Of a stretch of 38,694 bases of DNA, positions 1 through 9,229 are shown in pieces. The notes under the pieces are model-generated. The model did not search any database, was not told where the DNA came from, and saw only the letters and a list, made by a program, of their open reading frames with translations. Location: the NCBI GenBank assembly GCA_018971835.1, contig JAGWZW010000029.1, forward strand, positions 1 to 38,694. Reading direction: 5' to 3'. This stretch comes from Alphaproteobacteria bacterium (GTDB lineage Bacteria > Pseudomonadota > Alphaproteobacteria > Micropepsales > Micropepsaceae). A program made the position numbers and the translations under genes. Within the stretch, counting starts at the first letter, position 1. Each line of letters starts with the position of its first letter.

Positions 1-119
1 ACTGGATGTTCTTTTCCTCCGCCAAGGCGGAGCGCGAGCTGGGCTACCGCGCACGGCCCTATAGGCAGGCTCTGGACGATGCGCTGTCGTGGTTCCGCGG
101 AGCCGGATATCTGAAATGA
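1..119 (+). CDS. hpnA: HpnA, hopanoid-associated sugar epimerase (C-terminal fragment)
   Basis: This is the last 38 codons of a gene that begins before the window; the reading frame starts at base 3 and stops with TGA at 117-119. The peptide contains FFSSAKAERELGYRARP and ends with WFRGAGYLK, which matches the C-terminal end of the NAD-dependent epimerase/dehydratase HpnA, where a lysine-rich segment precedes an ELGYRPRP-like motif and a WFR..GYL tail. Its stop overlaps the start of hpnB (ATGA at 116-119), as expected for the first gene of an hpnABCDE operon. The catalytic part lies outside the window, so the name rests on the tail motif and on the neighbours. Confidence 0.8.
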   Translation, partial: WMFFSSAKAERELGYRARPYRQALDDALSWFRGAGYLK

Positions 120-1255
120 CCGCGCTCGTCTTCGGTTTCGTGCCACTTGCGATCTGGCTGGTGCTGTTGTTCGGCCGGGGCTTCTACTGGCGCGCGCGCG
201 AACGCGACGATCGCGATGTTCCGCCGGCACCGCCGGCCTGGCCCTCGGTCACGGCCATAGTGCCGGCCCGCAACGAGGCCGACGTCATCGCCCGTTCCAT
301 CGGCAGCCTGCTCGCACAGGATTATCCCGGCGCGCTGCGCATCATCCTGGTCGACGACGAAAGCGAGGATGACACCGCCGAGATCGCGCGTGCGCTCGAC
401 AGCACCGGCAGGCTCAGCGTGATGACAGGGACCAAGCGGCCGGCCGGCTGGACCGGCAAGCTGTGGGCCGTCAGCCAAGGCATCGCCAAGGCGAACGATA
501 CATCGCCGGATTATCTCTGGCTCACCGATGCCGACATCGCCCATGCGCCGGACAATCTGCGCTCGCTGGCGGCGCGCGCCGAAAGCGAAAACCGCGTGCT
601 GGTCTCGCTGATGGCGAAGCTGCATTGCGCAAGCTGGCCCGAGCGCTTCTTCATTCCGGCCTTCGTCTATTTCTTCGCCATGCTCTATCCCTTCGCCTGG
701 GTGAACGATCCGCGCGCCAAGACCGCCGCCGCCGCCGGCGGCTGCATGCTGGTCAAGCGCGCGGCGCTGGCGGCGGCCGGCGGCATCGGAGAGATCCGTA
801 GCGCCATCATCGACGATTGCGCGCTCGGCGCGCTGATGAAGAAACAGGGGCCGGTCTGGCTGGGGCTGACGGAACGCGCGGTTTCGATCCGGCCTTATGC
901 CGGCATGGGCGAAATCCGCCGCATGGTGGCGCGCTCGGCCTATGCCCAGCTTCGGTATTCGCCGCTGCTGCTACTGGGCACGCTGATCGGGCTTGTCCTG
1001 ATGTTCCTGGCGCCACCGGCCTGGGCGCTCGCCGCGCGGGACGAAAGCTGGATCGCAGGCGCCGCGGCCTGGGGCCTGATGGCCGCCAGTTTCCGGCCGA
1101 TGCTGCGCTTCTATGGCCGCTCGCCGCTGTGGGGGCTGGCGCTTCCCGCCATCGGTGCGCTCTACGCGCTTTTCACGCTTGACTCTGCTATCCAGCACTG
1201 GCGCGGAAAGGGCGGGATGTGGAAAGGTCGCGCCCAGGCCATGAGGCAGGCATGA
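116..1255 (+). CDS. hpnB: HpnB, hopene-associated family 2 glycosyltransferase
   Basis: The 379-residue protein has an N-terminal membrane segment (about residues 3-21), then a GT-A glycosyltransferase domain: VPARNEAD near residue 49, a VDDES acidic motif near 79-83 and a DAD metal-binding motif at 138-140. C-terminal hydrophobic helices (from about residue 280) would anchor it in the inner membrane. Family 2 glycosyltransferases of this kind occur in hopanoid operons; the acceptor is not established. An in-frame ATG at 89 exists, but the start at 116 overlaps the hpnA stop as ATGA and begins directly before the membrane segment, so I prefer it. It is translationally coupled to hpnA and hpnC. 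Confidence 0.9.
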   Translation: MTALVFGFVPLAIWLVLLFGRGFYWRARERDDRDVPPAPPAWPSVTAIVPARNEADVIARSIGSLLAQDYPGALRIILVDDESEDDTAEIARALDSTGRLSVMTGTKRPAGWTGKLWAVSQGIAKANDTSPDYLWLTDADIAHAPDNLRSLAARAESENRVLVSLMAKLHCASWPERFFIPAFVYFFAMLYPFAWVNDPRAKTAAAAGGCMLVKRAALAAAGGIGEIRSAIIDDCALGALMKKQGPVWLGLTERAVSIRPYAGMGEIRRMVARSAYAQLRYSPLLLLGTLIGLVLMFLAPPAWALAARDESWIAGAAAWGLMAASFRPMLRFYGRSPLWGLALPAIGALYALFTLDSAIQHWRGKGGMWKGRAQAMRQA

Positions 1256-2130
1256 CGAGTGCGAGCGAATTGCAGTCCGGCAAGGGACATCGGGACGAGA
1301 ATTTCCCGGTGGCCTCGGTGCTGATTGCGCCAAAGCATCGCCCGGCGATCCTGGCTTTCTATCGCTTCGCCCGCGCCGCCGACGACATCGCCGATCATCC
1401 CACCGCAACACCGGAAGAAAAGCTGCGCCTGCTCGAAGAGTTCCGCTCGAGCCTGGCCGGCGAGAGCGATGCGGCAGAACTGGCGGTAGCGTTGCGCGAG
1501 GTGCAGGAGGTACAGGGCATCAGCGCGCAGCACGGGCTCGACCTGCTCGAAGCCTTCCGCCGCGACGTGACGGTGCTGCGCTACCCGAACTGGACAGCAC
1601 TGATGGATTACTGCCGCTATTCGGCCATGCCGGTGGGCCGCTTCGTGCTGGACGTGCATGGCGAAAGCCAGGATACCTGGCCCGCCAACGATGCGCTGTG
1701 CGCCGCGCTGCAGGTCATCAACCACCTGCAGGACTGCAAGAAGGATCACGGCGCGCTCGACCGCGTCTATCTCCCGATGGACGCGATGTGGGCCGAGGGC
1801 ATCGGGCCGGAAGCGCTGATGGCGAAGGAAGCCTCCCCCGCCCTGGAGCGCGTGATCAAATCGCTGACGCGGCGCACGCGCACGCTGCTCGAACAGTCGC
1901 GCCCCTTCGCCGGGCAGATTTCCGATGCGCGCCTTGCTCTCGAGGTTACGGTGATCCAGCGTCTTGCCGAAGACCTGACCGAGAAACTGCTGCGCCGCGA
2001 TCCGCTGTCCGAGCGCGTGCATCACAGCAAGCTTGAACTCTTGCCGCTCCTGATGAGCGCGACATTGCGCTTCTTTGCTGAGCGCGGCCGCCGCAAGGAC
2101 GGACTTCATCTCGCGGGTCACCGGCCATGA
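1252..2130 (+). CDS. hpnC: HpnC, hydroxysqualene synthase
   Basis: This 292-residue trans-prenyltransferase belongs to the squalene/phytoene synthase family. In bacteria that make squalene without a eukaryotic squalene synthase, HpnC hydrolyses presqualene diphosphate (made by HpnD) to hydroxysqualene. The first aspartate-rich motif DDIAD is at residues 44-48, and the second conserved region reads NHLQDCKKDHGALDRVYLP. The start at 1252 gives an ATGA overlap with the hpnB stop and removes an 11-residue extension that would lie inside hpnB. The stop overlaps hpnD in the same way. HpnC and HpnD are told apart by order and by the second motif (LQD in HpnC, LRD in HpnD). Confidence 0.93.
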   Translation: MTSASELQSGKGHRDENFPVASVLIAPKHRPAILAFYRFARAADDIADHPTATPEEKLRLLEEFRSSLAGESDAAELAVALREVQEVQGISAQHGLDLLEAFRRDVTVLRYPNWTALMDYCRYSAMPVGRFVLDVHGESQDTWPANDALCAALQVINHLQDCKKDHGALDRVYLPMDAMWAEGIGPEALMAKEASPALERVIKSLTRRTRTLLEQSRPFAGQISDARLALEVTVIQRLAEDLTEKLLRRDPLSERVHHSKLELLPLLMSATLRFFAERGRRKDGLHLAGHRP

Positions 2131-2981
2131 ACGCAGCAGCTTCCGACCTGGCGCCCGAAATCCGCGCGGTGCAGGAAAAGGCCGCCGGCAGTTCGTTCTA
2201 TTCGGCCATGCGGCTGATGCCCAAGGCCGAGCGCGAGGCGATGTTCGCCATCTATGCCTTCTGCCGCGCGGTGGACGATATCGCCGACGACGGCATCGGC
2301 ACGCGGCCCGAGCGCCACGCTGCGCTGGACGTCTGGCGCGCCGATCTGGACAAGCTGTATGCGGGTGACGCCCCGCGCCTCAGCACGTTCCTGATCGAAG
2401 CGGTGAACCGCTACGGTTTGCGGCAGGAGGATTTCCTCGCCGTGATCGACGGCATGGACATGGACGTGGCCGAGGACATCCGCGCGCCCGATCTGGCCAC
2501 GCTCGATCTGTATTGCGACCGGGTGGCGAGCGCGGTGGGCCGGCTGTCGGTCAAGGTGTTCGGCATGGCGGAAGAACCGGGCTTCGACCTCGCCCATCAT
2601 CTCGGCCGCGCGCTGCAGCTCACCAACATCCTGCGCGATCTGGACGAAGATGCCGGCATCGGCCGGCTCTACCTGCCGCGTGACTATCTGCGCGCCACTG
2701 GAATCGAAAGCGATGATCCCGTGGCGGCGCTCGCCGATCCGCGCATCGATGCCGCCTGCCGCAAGGTGGCCGCGCTGGCGCATGAGCACTATGCCGAAGC
2801 CGAGCGCATCATGCGCGCGCGTCCCAAGGGCCGCATCAAGACGCCGCGGCTGATGGGCGCGGTTTATGGCGAAATCCTGCGCGAGACGGAGAAGGTCGGT
2901 TGGGCGCCGCCGCGCCATCGCGTCAGCCTGTCCAAGCCCAAGCTGCTTGGAATCGTGGCGGCGCACGGATTGTTCGGATGA
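2127..2981 (+). CDS. hpnD: HpnD, presqualene diphosphate synthase
   Basis: The 284-residue product is the second squalene/phytoene synthase family protein in the operon. HpnD condenses two farnesyl diphosphate molecules to presqualene diphosphate. The first Asp-rich motif DDIADD is at residues 50-55 and the second, LTNILRDLDED, at 165-175, followed by GRLYLPRDYL. These are the two magnesium-diphosphate sites of the family. The gene overlaps hpnC and hpnE by four bases each, so the three squalene genes are probably translated from one message in fixed proportion. The substrate should come from ispA at 9230-10135. Confidence 0.94.
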   Translation: MNAAASDLAPEIRAVQEKAAGSSFYSAMRLMPKAEREAMFAIYAFCRAVDDIADDGIGTRPERHAALDVWRADLDKLYAGDAPRLSTFLIEAVNRYGLRQEDFLAVIDGMDMDVAEDIRAPDLATLDLYCDRVASAVGRLSVKVFGMAEEPGFDLAHHLGRALQLTNILRDLDEDAGIGRLYLPRDYLRATGIESDDPVAALADPRIDAACRKVAALAHEHYAEAERIMRARPKGRIKTPRLMGAVYGEILRETEKVGWAPPRHRVSLSKPKLLGIVAAHGLFG

Positions 2982-4234
2982 GCGACGGCCGTGTCTTCAT
3001 CGTCGGCGGCGGGCTTGCCGGGCTTTCCGCTGCCGTGGCGCTGGCGGCGAAGGACGTCTCCGTCACACTGATCGAAGGCACGGGGCAAGCGGGCGGGCGC
3101 TGCCGTTCCTATTTCGATGCCACGCTCGGCCAGGTGATCGACAACGGCAATCACCTGCTGCTCTCCGGCAACCACGCCACACACGATTACCTGCGCACCA
3201 TCGGCGCCGCCGACAAGCTCGCCGGGCCGGAACGTGCGCGTTTTGCTTTTGCCAATGTCAGAAGCGGCGAACGCTGGACCATCGCGCCCAATGACGGGCC
3301 GCTGGCCTGGTGGGTGCTGGCAAGGAACCGCCGGGTGCCCGGCTCCAGCTTGAGCGAATATCTTTCGCTGCTGAAACTTCTGGCGCCCGGCAAGGGCAAA
3401 CGCATCGACGAAGTGATCGCGTGCCGCGGACCGCTGTGGGAGAAGTTGCTGCATCCGTTCCTGCTGGCTGCGCTCAACACCGAGCCGCAAAGTGCCAGCG
3501 CCGATCTGGCTGCCGCCGTGATCCGCGAGACGCTGGCCAAGGGCGGCAAAGCCTATCGCCCTCGCATCGCCACGCCACACCTGGGCGCAGCCTTCATCGA
3601 ACCGGCGCTCGCCTATCTCAAAACCAAAGGCGCAGAGGTGCAATTCGGCCGGCGGCTGCGCGCCATTGCCTTTGACGACAAGCGCGCCGCCACGCTCGAA
3701 TTCACCGACGGACCGCTGGCGCTGGCGGCAATGGACCGCGTGATCCTCGCCACACCGGCCTGGGTGACGACGGAGTTGCTGCCCGGCACGCCGGCGCCGA
3801 CGGAGTTCCGCGCCATCGTCAACGCGCACTTCGTGGCCGTACCGCCCAAAGACGCCGCTGCGATGGCAGGCGTGATCGGCGGCACTGCGGAGTGGGTCTT
3901 CGCTTTCCATGACCGGCTCTCCGTCACGGTCAGCGGCGCAGACCGGCTGGTCGACACCGATCGCGAATCCCTGGCCAAGCTGCTGTGGCGCGACGTGGCC
4001 GCCGTGCATGGCCTTGCGCCGGAGCTGCCGCCCTGGCAGATCGTCAAGGAACGCCGCGCCACCTTCGCCGCCATGCCCGCACAGAACGCGCGCCGCCCCG
4101 GCGCCCGCACAAACTGGACAAACCTTATACTGGCGGGCGACTGGACGGACACCGGCCTGCCCGCCACCATCGAGGGCGCGGTGCGCTCCGGCCAGCGCGC
4201 GGCGCAATTGGCGCGCGCCGCCACATCCGTATAA
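2978..4234 (+). CDS. hpnE: HpnE, hydroxysqualene dehydroxylase
   Basis: The 418-residue FAD-dependent amine-oxidase-like protein reduces hydroxysqualene to squalene, the last step of the HpnCDE route. An N-terminal dinucleotide fold is clear (VFIVGGGLAGLSAA, with GGGLAG at residues 10-15), followed by an acidic second-strand end and GRCRSYFD. The C-terminal FAD motif reads LILAGDWTDTGLPATIEGA. The start at 2978 makes an ATGA overlap with hpnD; an upstream in-frame ATG at 2900 would add 26 residues before the nucleotide-binding fold and is unlikely. A 24-base gap separates it from shc. Confidence 0.93.
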   Translation: MSDGRVFIVGGGLAGLSAAVALAAKDVSVTLIEGTGQAGGRCRSYFDATLGQVIDNGNHLLLSGNHATHDYLRTIGAADKLAGPERARFAFANVRSGERWTIAPNDGPLAWWVLARNRRVPGSSLSEYLSLLKLLAPGKGKRIDEVIACRGPLWEKLLHPFLLAALNTEPQSASADLAAAVIRETLAKGGKAYRPRIATPHLGAAFIEPALAYLKTKGAEVQFGRRLRAIAFDDKRAATLEFTDGPLALAAMDRVILATPAWVTTELLPGTPAPTEFRAIVNAHFVAVPPKDAAAMAGVIGGTAEWVFAFHDRLSVTVSGADRLVDTDRESLAKLLWRDVAAVHGLAPELPPWQIVKERRATFAAMPAQNARRPGARTNWTNLILAGDWTDTGLPATIEGAVRSGQRAAQLARAATSV

Positions 4235-4258
4235 TCGAGGGGCAGGACGGGGACCGGC

Positions 4259-6208
4259 ATGGATCAGGTTTTGACGCTCGACAACGCAGAAGTGGAAAAG
4301 CTGATCGCGGACGCCACCGCGGCGCTGCTGAAAGAGCAGAAGGGCGACGGCCACTGGGTCTATGAACTCGAGGCCGACGCCACCATTCCGTCCGAATACA
4401 TCCTGCTGGTGCATTATCTGGGCGAAGTGCCAAACCTCGAACTGGAACGCAAGATCGGCGTCTACCTGCGCCGCATTCAGAGCGCCGAGCACGGCGGCTG
4501 GGCGCTGTTCCACGCCGGCAGCTTCGACCTCAGCGCCACGGTGAAGGCCTATTTCGCGCTCAAGATGATCGGCGACGATATCGCTGCACCGCACATGACG
4601 CGCGCGCGCGAGGCCATCCTGGCGCATGGCGGGGCGGACAAGGCCAACGTTTTCACCCGCATCCAGCTGGCGCTGTTCGGCGAGACGGATTGGAACAACA
4701 CGCCCACCGTGCCGGCGGAGCTGATCCTCTTGCCGCGCTGGTTCCCGATCCATCTGTCCAAGATGAGCTACTGGGCGCGTACGGTGATCGTACCGCTGCT
4801 GGTGCTGCAGGCGCTGAAGCCACTGGCGCGCAATGTGCGCGGCGTGCATGTGCCCGAGCTGTTCCTGCCCAAAGGCGAGCACGCAGCCAGTCGCGCGCCG
4901 CATCAAAGTCGCCTCTGGGCGGCCTTCTTCGGCGCGCTGGACTGGATCCTGAAGCGCGTCGATCCGGTGTGGCCCAAAGGTTTGCGGAAGCGCGCCATCC
5001 AGCGCTGCATGGCGTTCGTCACCGAGCGGCTCAACGGCGAGGACGGCCTGGGCGCCATCTATCCGGCGATGGCGAACAGCGTGATGATGTTCGACGCGCT
5101 GGGCTATGCAGAAAATCATCCGGACCGCGCCATCGCGCGGCTATCGGTCGAAAAGCTCCTCGTCATCAAGGACGAGGAAGCCTATTGCCAGCCCTGCGTC
5201 TCGCCGGTGTGGGATACGGCGCTGGCATGTCACGCCCTGATGGAAGCGGGCGACGAGCACGCCGCTGCCTCCGTGGCGCAGGCCCTGCAATGGCTGAAGC
5301 CGCGCCAGGTGCTGGACGTGGCGGGCGACTGGGCGGAGGAACGCCCCGGCGTACGCCCCGGCGGCTGGGCCTTCCAGTACAACAACGCCCACTATCCTGA
5401 CCTGGACGATACCGCCGTGGTCGCGATGGCGCTTCACCGCGCGGGCGAGCAGGTGGCGCCCGGTGCCGATTACAGCGAAGCCATTGCGCGCGGCGCCGAA
5501 TGGATCAAGGGGCTCCAGAGCAGGAACGGCGGCTACGCGGCCTTCGATGCCGACAACACCTATCACTACCTCAACAACATTCCCTTCGCCGATCACGGCG
5601 CGCTGCTCGATCCGCCGACCGAGGACGTCACTGGCCGCTGCATCGGCCTCTTGGCGCAGCTCGGCGAGAAGCCCGACAGCCCGTACATCAAGGCGGCAGT
5701 GGATTATCTGGCACGGGTGCAATTGAAGGACGGCAGCTGGTTCGGCCGCTGGGGCGTCAACTACATCTACGGCACCTGGTCGGCGCTGGCCGGGCTGAAC
5801 GCCGTGCCGGTCGATCCGCAAACGCCGATGATCCGCAAGGCGGTGGAGTGGCTCGTCGCCATCCAGAACGAGGATGGCGGCTGGGGCGAGGACTGCGACA
5901 GCTACAAGCTCGATTATTCCGGTTACGAGCGCGCGCCCTCCACCGCTTCGCAAACAGCATGGGCGCTGCTCGGCTTGATGGCGGCCGGCGAAGTGGATCA
6001 CCCAGCCGTGGCGCGCGGCATCGCCTATCTGCGCGACACGCAAGAAGAAGACGGGCTCTGGGGCCAGGAGCACTATACCGGCGGCGGTTTCCCGCGCGTC
6101 TTCTACTTGCGCTATCACGGCTATCCGAAATTCTTCCCGCTCTGGGCGGTGGCGCGCTATCGCAACCTCAAGGCCAGCAACACGCGCCGCGTGGTATATG
6201 GGCTCTAG
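4259..6208 (+). CDS. shc: Squalene-hopene cyclase
   Basis: The 649-residue class II triterpene cyclase converts squalene to hopene (and hopanol) at the inner membrane. The catalytic acid motif DLDDTA is at residues 381-386, equivalent to the DXDDTA motif of characterised cyclases. Several QW repeats are visible (for example QKGDGHWVYE near the N-terminus, QLKDGSWFGRWG and QNEDGGWGED in the second half). The C-terminal end FPRVFYLRYHGYPKFFPLWA is typical of the family, and the length matches it. The start at 4259 is preceded by a purine-rich stretch (GGACGGGGACC) that can serve as ribosome binding site. The stop TAG is followed at once by the hpnG start codon. The gene is also called hpnF. Confidence 0.97.
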   Translation: MDQVLTLDNAEVEKLIADATAALLKEQKGDGHWVYELEADATIPSEYILLVHYLGEVPNLELERKIGVYLRRIQSAEHGGWALFHAGSFDLSATVKAYFALKMIGDDIAAPHMTRAREAILAHGGADKANVFTRIQLALFGETDWNNTPTVPAELILLPRWFPIHLSKMSYWARTVIVPLLVLQALKPLARNVRGVHVPELFLPKGEHAASRAPHQSRLWAAFFGALDWILKRVDPVWPKGLRKRAIQRCMAFVTERLNGEDGLGAIYPAMANSVMMFDALGYAENHPDRAIARLSVEKLLVIKDEEAYCQPCVSPVWDTALACHALMEAGDEHAAASVAQALQWLKPRQVLDVAGDWAEERPGVRPGGWAFQYNNAHYPDLDDTAVVAMALHRAGEQVAPGADYSEAIARGAEWIKGLQSRNGGYAAFDADNTYHYLNNIPFADHGALLDPPTEDVTGRCIGLLAQLGEKPDSPYIKAAVDYLARVQLKDGSWFGRWGVNYIYGTWSALAGLNAVPVDPQTPMIRKAVEWLVAIQNEDGGWGEDCDSYKLDYSGYERAPSTASQTAWALLGLMAAGEVDHPAVARGIAYLRDTQEEDGLWGQEHYTGGGFPRVFYLRYHGYPKFFPLWAVARYRNLKASNTRRVVYGL

Positions 6209-6871
6209 ATGCTCGTCATCGTCACCGGGATGCAGCGCGAGGCGCGGATCGTGGGCCGCGGCGGCGAAACGGTGATCTCCGGCGGCGATGTCACGGGCCT
6301 TGCCGGAAAGATCGAACGCGCCATAGCCGCGGGTGCGCGCGCCGTGGTCAGCACCGGCATCTGCGGCGGATTAAGCAGCGATCTGACGGTCGGCAGCCTG
6401 GTGATTGCGGACACGATCGTTGCAGAGGGCGAACGCATCGGCGCCGATGCGCGCTGGGCGGACGAACTGGCCGCGCTGTTGCCGCACGCCACGCGCGGCA
6501 CGATTGCCGGAAGCGATACCATCGTCGCCGCGGCGGCAGACAAGGCTGCGCTCCAGCGCGCGACCGGCGCGCTTGCCGCCGACATGGAATCGCATGTGGC
6601 CGCGCAGGTAGCGACGGCGCATGGCCTGCCCTTTGCGGCGCTACGAGTGGTTTCGGATGCGGCGGATCAGTCGCTGCCGCCGGCCGTAGCCAATGCGCTC
6701 AGACCAGATGGCACACCGCGCCTCGGTGCCGTCCTGGCCTCGGTGGCGGCACACCCCGCGCAAATCCCCGCCCTCATCCGCACTGCGCGGGACAGCGAGC
6801 GGGCCTTCGCGGAATTACTCCGCTGCCTCGACCGCGTCGGCGTTGCCTTTGCCTGCCCGTATCTCGGCTAG
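6209..6871 (+). CDS. hpnG: HpnG, adenosylhopane nucleoside phosphorylase-like enzyme
   Basis: The 220-residue protein belongs to the purine nucleoside phosphorylase/MTA nucleosidase superfamily. HpnG removes adenine from adenosylhopane to give ribosylhopane, a precursor of bacteriohopanetetrol-type hopanoids. Family signatures include VVSTGICGGLSSDLTVG (substrate-binding glycine-rich loop), the central ADMESHVAAQVA (a DMES element like that binding ribose in this fold) and a later LRVVSDAAD segment. The ATG follows the shc stop codon without any spacer, so translation is probably coupled. Its last 57 bases (6815-6871) lie antisense to the 3' end of hpnH, the enzyme acting one step earlier. 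Confidence 0.9.
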   Translation: MLVIVTGMQREARIVGRGGETVISGGDVTGLAGKIERAIAAGARAVVSTGICGGLSSDLTVGSLVIADTIVAEGERIGADARWADELAALLPHATRGTIAGSDTIVAAAADKAALQRATGALAADMESHVAAQVATAHGLPFAALRVVSDAADQSLPPAVANALRPDGTPRLGAVLASVAAHPAQIPALIRTARDSERAFAELLRCLDRVGVAFACPYLG

Positions 6872-7963
6872 CTTGTGCTCGACATGGCGGGAGAAGACGT
6901 ATTCCGCCGGCCGCTGGTTGGTAAGCGGAATGTCGGGTGCCATCGGCCCCTCGGTCTTCACACCGCGCCGGGCGATGGGAATCATCTTCCAGGGATGGCG
7001 CACGGAATCGGCCACCGCCGTGCCTTCGAAACCGCAATGGACCATGCAGTTGGCGCATTTTTCGTAATTGCCGACGCCGTACTTGTCCCAGTCCGTTCCC
7101 TCCATCAATTCCTTGAAGGTCTTCGCATAGCCTTCGCCGACGAGGTAGCAGGGCTTCTGCCAGCCGAACACCGTGCGCGCCGGCATCGACCATGGCGAGC
7201 ACTCATAGGTCTGGTTGCCCGCCAGGAAATCGAGGAACAGTTCGGACTGTGTGAACTCCCACTTCTTGCCGCCGTTACCGCGAGCAAAGATGTCGCGGAA
7301 CAGCTGCTTGGTGCGCTCGCGATTGAGGAAGTGTTCCTGGTCGGGCGCGCGCTCATAAGCATAACCGGGCGAAACGGTGATGCCGTCCAGCCCCATCTCC
7401 ATCATCTCGTCGAAGAAGGCAGCCACGCGCGCTGGATCGGCGCCGTTGAACAGCGTGCAGTTGATCTGGGTGCGGAAGCCCTTGGACTTGGCCAGCTTGA
7501 TCGCCGCCACGGCCTTCTCATAAGTGCCGTCCAGGCAGACGGACTTGTCGTGCATCACCTTGTCGCCGTCCAGATGGATGGACCAGGTGAAATTGGGATG
7601 CGGCCGGTAATCGTCGATCTTCTTGGCCAGCAGCAGTGCGTTGGTGCACAGGATCACGAACTTGTTGCGCGCCACGAAGCCCTTGACGATCTCCGGCATC
7701 TCGCGGTGGAGGAGTGGCTCACCGCCCGCGATGGACACCGCCGGAGCGCCGCATTCGTCGATTGCGGCCATGCAGTCTTCATAGGATAGCCGCTGATTCA
7801 GGATCTCGTCGGGATAATCGATCTTGCCGCAGCCTGAGCAGGCGAGGTTGCAGCGAAACAACGGTTCCAGCATCAGCACCAGCGGATAATGCTTGCGCCC
7901 CATCAGGTGCTGCTTGACGACATAGGCGCCGATACGGGCGGCCTGGGCAACAGGAATGCTCAC
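6815..7963 (-). CDS. hpnH: HpnH, radical SAM adenosylhopene synthase
   Basis: The 382-residue radical SAM enzyme adds the 5'-deoxyadenosyl group of SAM to hopene (diploptene), the first step of side-chain extension. The iron-sulfur motif is [11 protein letters not shown], with cysteines at residues 38, 42 and 45 (CX3CX2C). A GGEPLLH segment matches the SAM-binding GGE motif. A later cysteine cluster ([15 protein letters not shown]) fits the HpnH C-terminal region. The start is GTG at 7963, overlapping the ispH stop as GTGA, with GGAG eight bases upstream inside ispH; the usual N-terminus MSIPVAQ and family length support it. It is cotranscribed with ispH, another iron-sulfur enzyme, and converges on hpnG. 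Confidence 0.95.
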   Translation of the reverse strand: MSIPVAQAARIGAYVVKQHLMGRKHYPLVLMLEPLFRCNLACSGCGKIDYPDEILNQRLSYEDCMAAIDECGAPAVSIAGGEPLLHREMPEIVKGFVARNKFVILCTNALLLAKKIDDYRPHPNFTWSIHLDGDKVMHDKSVCLDGTYEKAVAAIKLAKSKGFRTQINCTLFNGADPARVAAFFDEMMEMGLDGITVSPGYAYERAPDQEHFLNRERTKQLFRDIFARGNGGKKWEFTQSELFLDFLAGNQTYECSPWSMPARTVFGWQKPCYLVGEGYAKTFKELMEGTDWDKYGVGNYEKCANCMVHCGFEGTAVADSVRHPWKMIPIARRGVKTEGPMAPDIPLTNQRPAEYVFSRHVEHKLAEIRAGKGNADAVEAAE

Positions 7964-8937
7964 ACTTCACTCCGTTCCCGCATCTCGGCCTCGGCCGGGC
8001 TGCGGCTGGATTGCGTTCTCAATTCGGCCGGCAGACGGAAGGCGATGTGCTCCTTCTTGCCGTCCAGTTCCGAAACGTCGAGCGTGCCGTACATCCGGCG
8101 CAGCGTCTCGATCACGTCCAAGACCAGCTTTTCGGGCGCCGAGGCCCCGGCCGTCAACCCCACCGTCTTCTTGCCCTGAAGCCAGGCCGGGTCGAGTTCC
8201 CCCGCATCGGCGATCAGGTAGCTGGGCACCCCGCTCTCATGGCCGATTTCCCGCAAGCGGTTGGAGTTCGAGCTGTTCTTGGCCCCTACCACTATTACGA
8301 TGTCGGCGATCTTGCAAAGCTTGCGCACCGCCGTCTGCCGATTCTGGGTTGCATAGCAGATATCCGAAGTATGCGGACCTACGACGTCCCTGAACTTGCG
8401 CTGCAAAGCCGCAATAATAGAACGGGTATCGTCGATGCTGAGGGTGGTCTGGGTGACGTAGGCCACCTTGGTGTCTTCGGGAATATTGAGGGCCGCCACG
8501 TCCGCTTCTGACGAGACTAGATAAGCCGGCGCGCCCACCTGCCCCATCGTCCCTTCCACTTCGGGGTGGCCCGCATGACCGATCAGAACCAGCGTCCGGT
8601 CCTGGGAGACATAGCGCTTGCCCTGGGAATGGACCTTCGAAACCAGCGGACAGGTGGCGTCCAGCACCGGCAGGCCACGGCCGGCCGCCTCGTCGACCAC
8701 CGCCTGCGCCACGCCGTGGGCACTGAAAATGGTCACGGCGCCATCCGGCACTTCGGTCAGCTCTTCGACGAAGATCGCGCCCTTGCTCTTTAGACTTTCA
8801 ACCACATGGCGGTTGTGGACAATCTCGTGGCGCACATAAACGGGCTTGCCGTATTGATCGAGGGCGCGCTCGACAATCTCGATCGCGCGAACAACGCCCG
8901 CGCAAAAACCGCGCGGCTGCGCCAATATTACCCGCAT
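7960..8937 (-). CDS. ispH: IspH, 4-hydroxy-3-methylbut-2-enyl diphosphate reductase
   Basis: The 325-residue enzyme performs the last MEP-pathway step, reducing HMBPP to isopentenyl and dimethylallyl diphosphate with an iron-sulfur cluster. The three cluster cysteines are at residues 12 (GFCAGV), 96 (DATCPLV) and 194 (ICYATQNRQ). The proton-relay glutamate is E126 in [11 protein letters not shown], and SSNSNRL binds the diphosphate. The start at 8937 follows a strong ribosome binding site (GGAGGGG) and begins with the standard [12 protein letters not shown]; a longer frame reaches 9066 but adds 43 unconserved residues. The stop overlaps the hpnH start. Confidence 0.97.
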   Translation of the reverse strand: MRVILAQPRGFCAGVVRAIEIVERALDQYGKPVYVRHEIVHNRHVVESLKSKGAIFVEELTEVPDGAVTIFSAHGVAQAVVDEAAGRGLPVLDATCPLVSKVHSQGKRYVSQDRTLVLIGHAGHPEVEGTMGQVGAPAYLVSSEADVAALNIPEDTKVAYVTQTTLSIDDTRSIIAALQRKFRDVVGPHTSDICYATQNRQTAVRKLCKIADIVIVVGAKNSSNSNRLREIGHESGVPSYLIADAGELDPAWLQGKKTVGLTAGASAPEKLVLDVIETLRRMYGTLDVSELDGKKEHIAFRLPAELRTQSSRSPAEAEMRERSEV

Positions 8938-9099
8938 ACTTCCCCTCCGGTCATGGGCTCTGAGTGCCCGCGTTCCGCTTGGAAACAGCGGATGGCTCTT
9001 AGGCCGCGTATCGCATTGTTTCAGTTTCGGCAAACCGCGTCCAGCTCGCAACAGCTTTCTTGACAACCGGAAGGTGGTGTATCGCGGAAAGCGTGCGAT

Positions 9100-9118
9100 T
9101 TTCGCGATTATTGCGAAA
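9100..9118. repeat. Inverted repeat TTTCGC-N7-GCGAAA in the ispH/ispA divergent region
   Basis: Six-base perfect arms at 9100-9105 and 9113-9118 are separated by seven A/T-rich bases. The element lies between two divergent genes, 112 bases before the ispA start and about 160 before the ispH start, a typical operator position. I cannot assign a regulator. A second short palindrome, GGGCGC-T-GCGCCC, follows at 9128-9140. No convincing -35/-10 pair was found in the 292-base gap. Confidence 0.3.
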
Positions 9119-9229
9119 GTACAACATGGGCGCTGCGCCCCGATTGCGCTAAATGCTGGAATGTCGGCCTGTCAGACCGGCATATGACGGAATTGTGGCT
9201 TCCGGCCTTCAGGATATACCGAGCAGGAT

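Noticed and set aside
2864-5119. A 751-codon open frame on the minus strand across hpnD, hpnE and shc
   Set aside because: It is antisense to three well-recognised genes and lacks any family motif; high-GC DNA often keeps the opposite strand open.
5500-6924. A 474-codon plus-strand frame overlapping shc and hpnG
   Set aside because: It is another frame of genes with clear motifs, and its product is Arg/Gly-rich without family features.
9067-9229. Alternative start at 9184 in another frame before ispA
   Set aside because: The short frame ending at 9501 has no conserved residues, while ispA shows both aspartate motifs.
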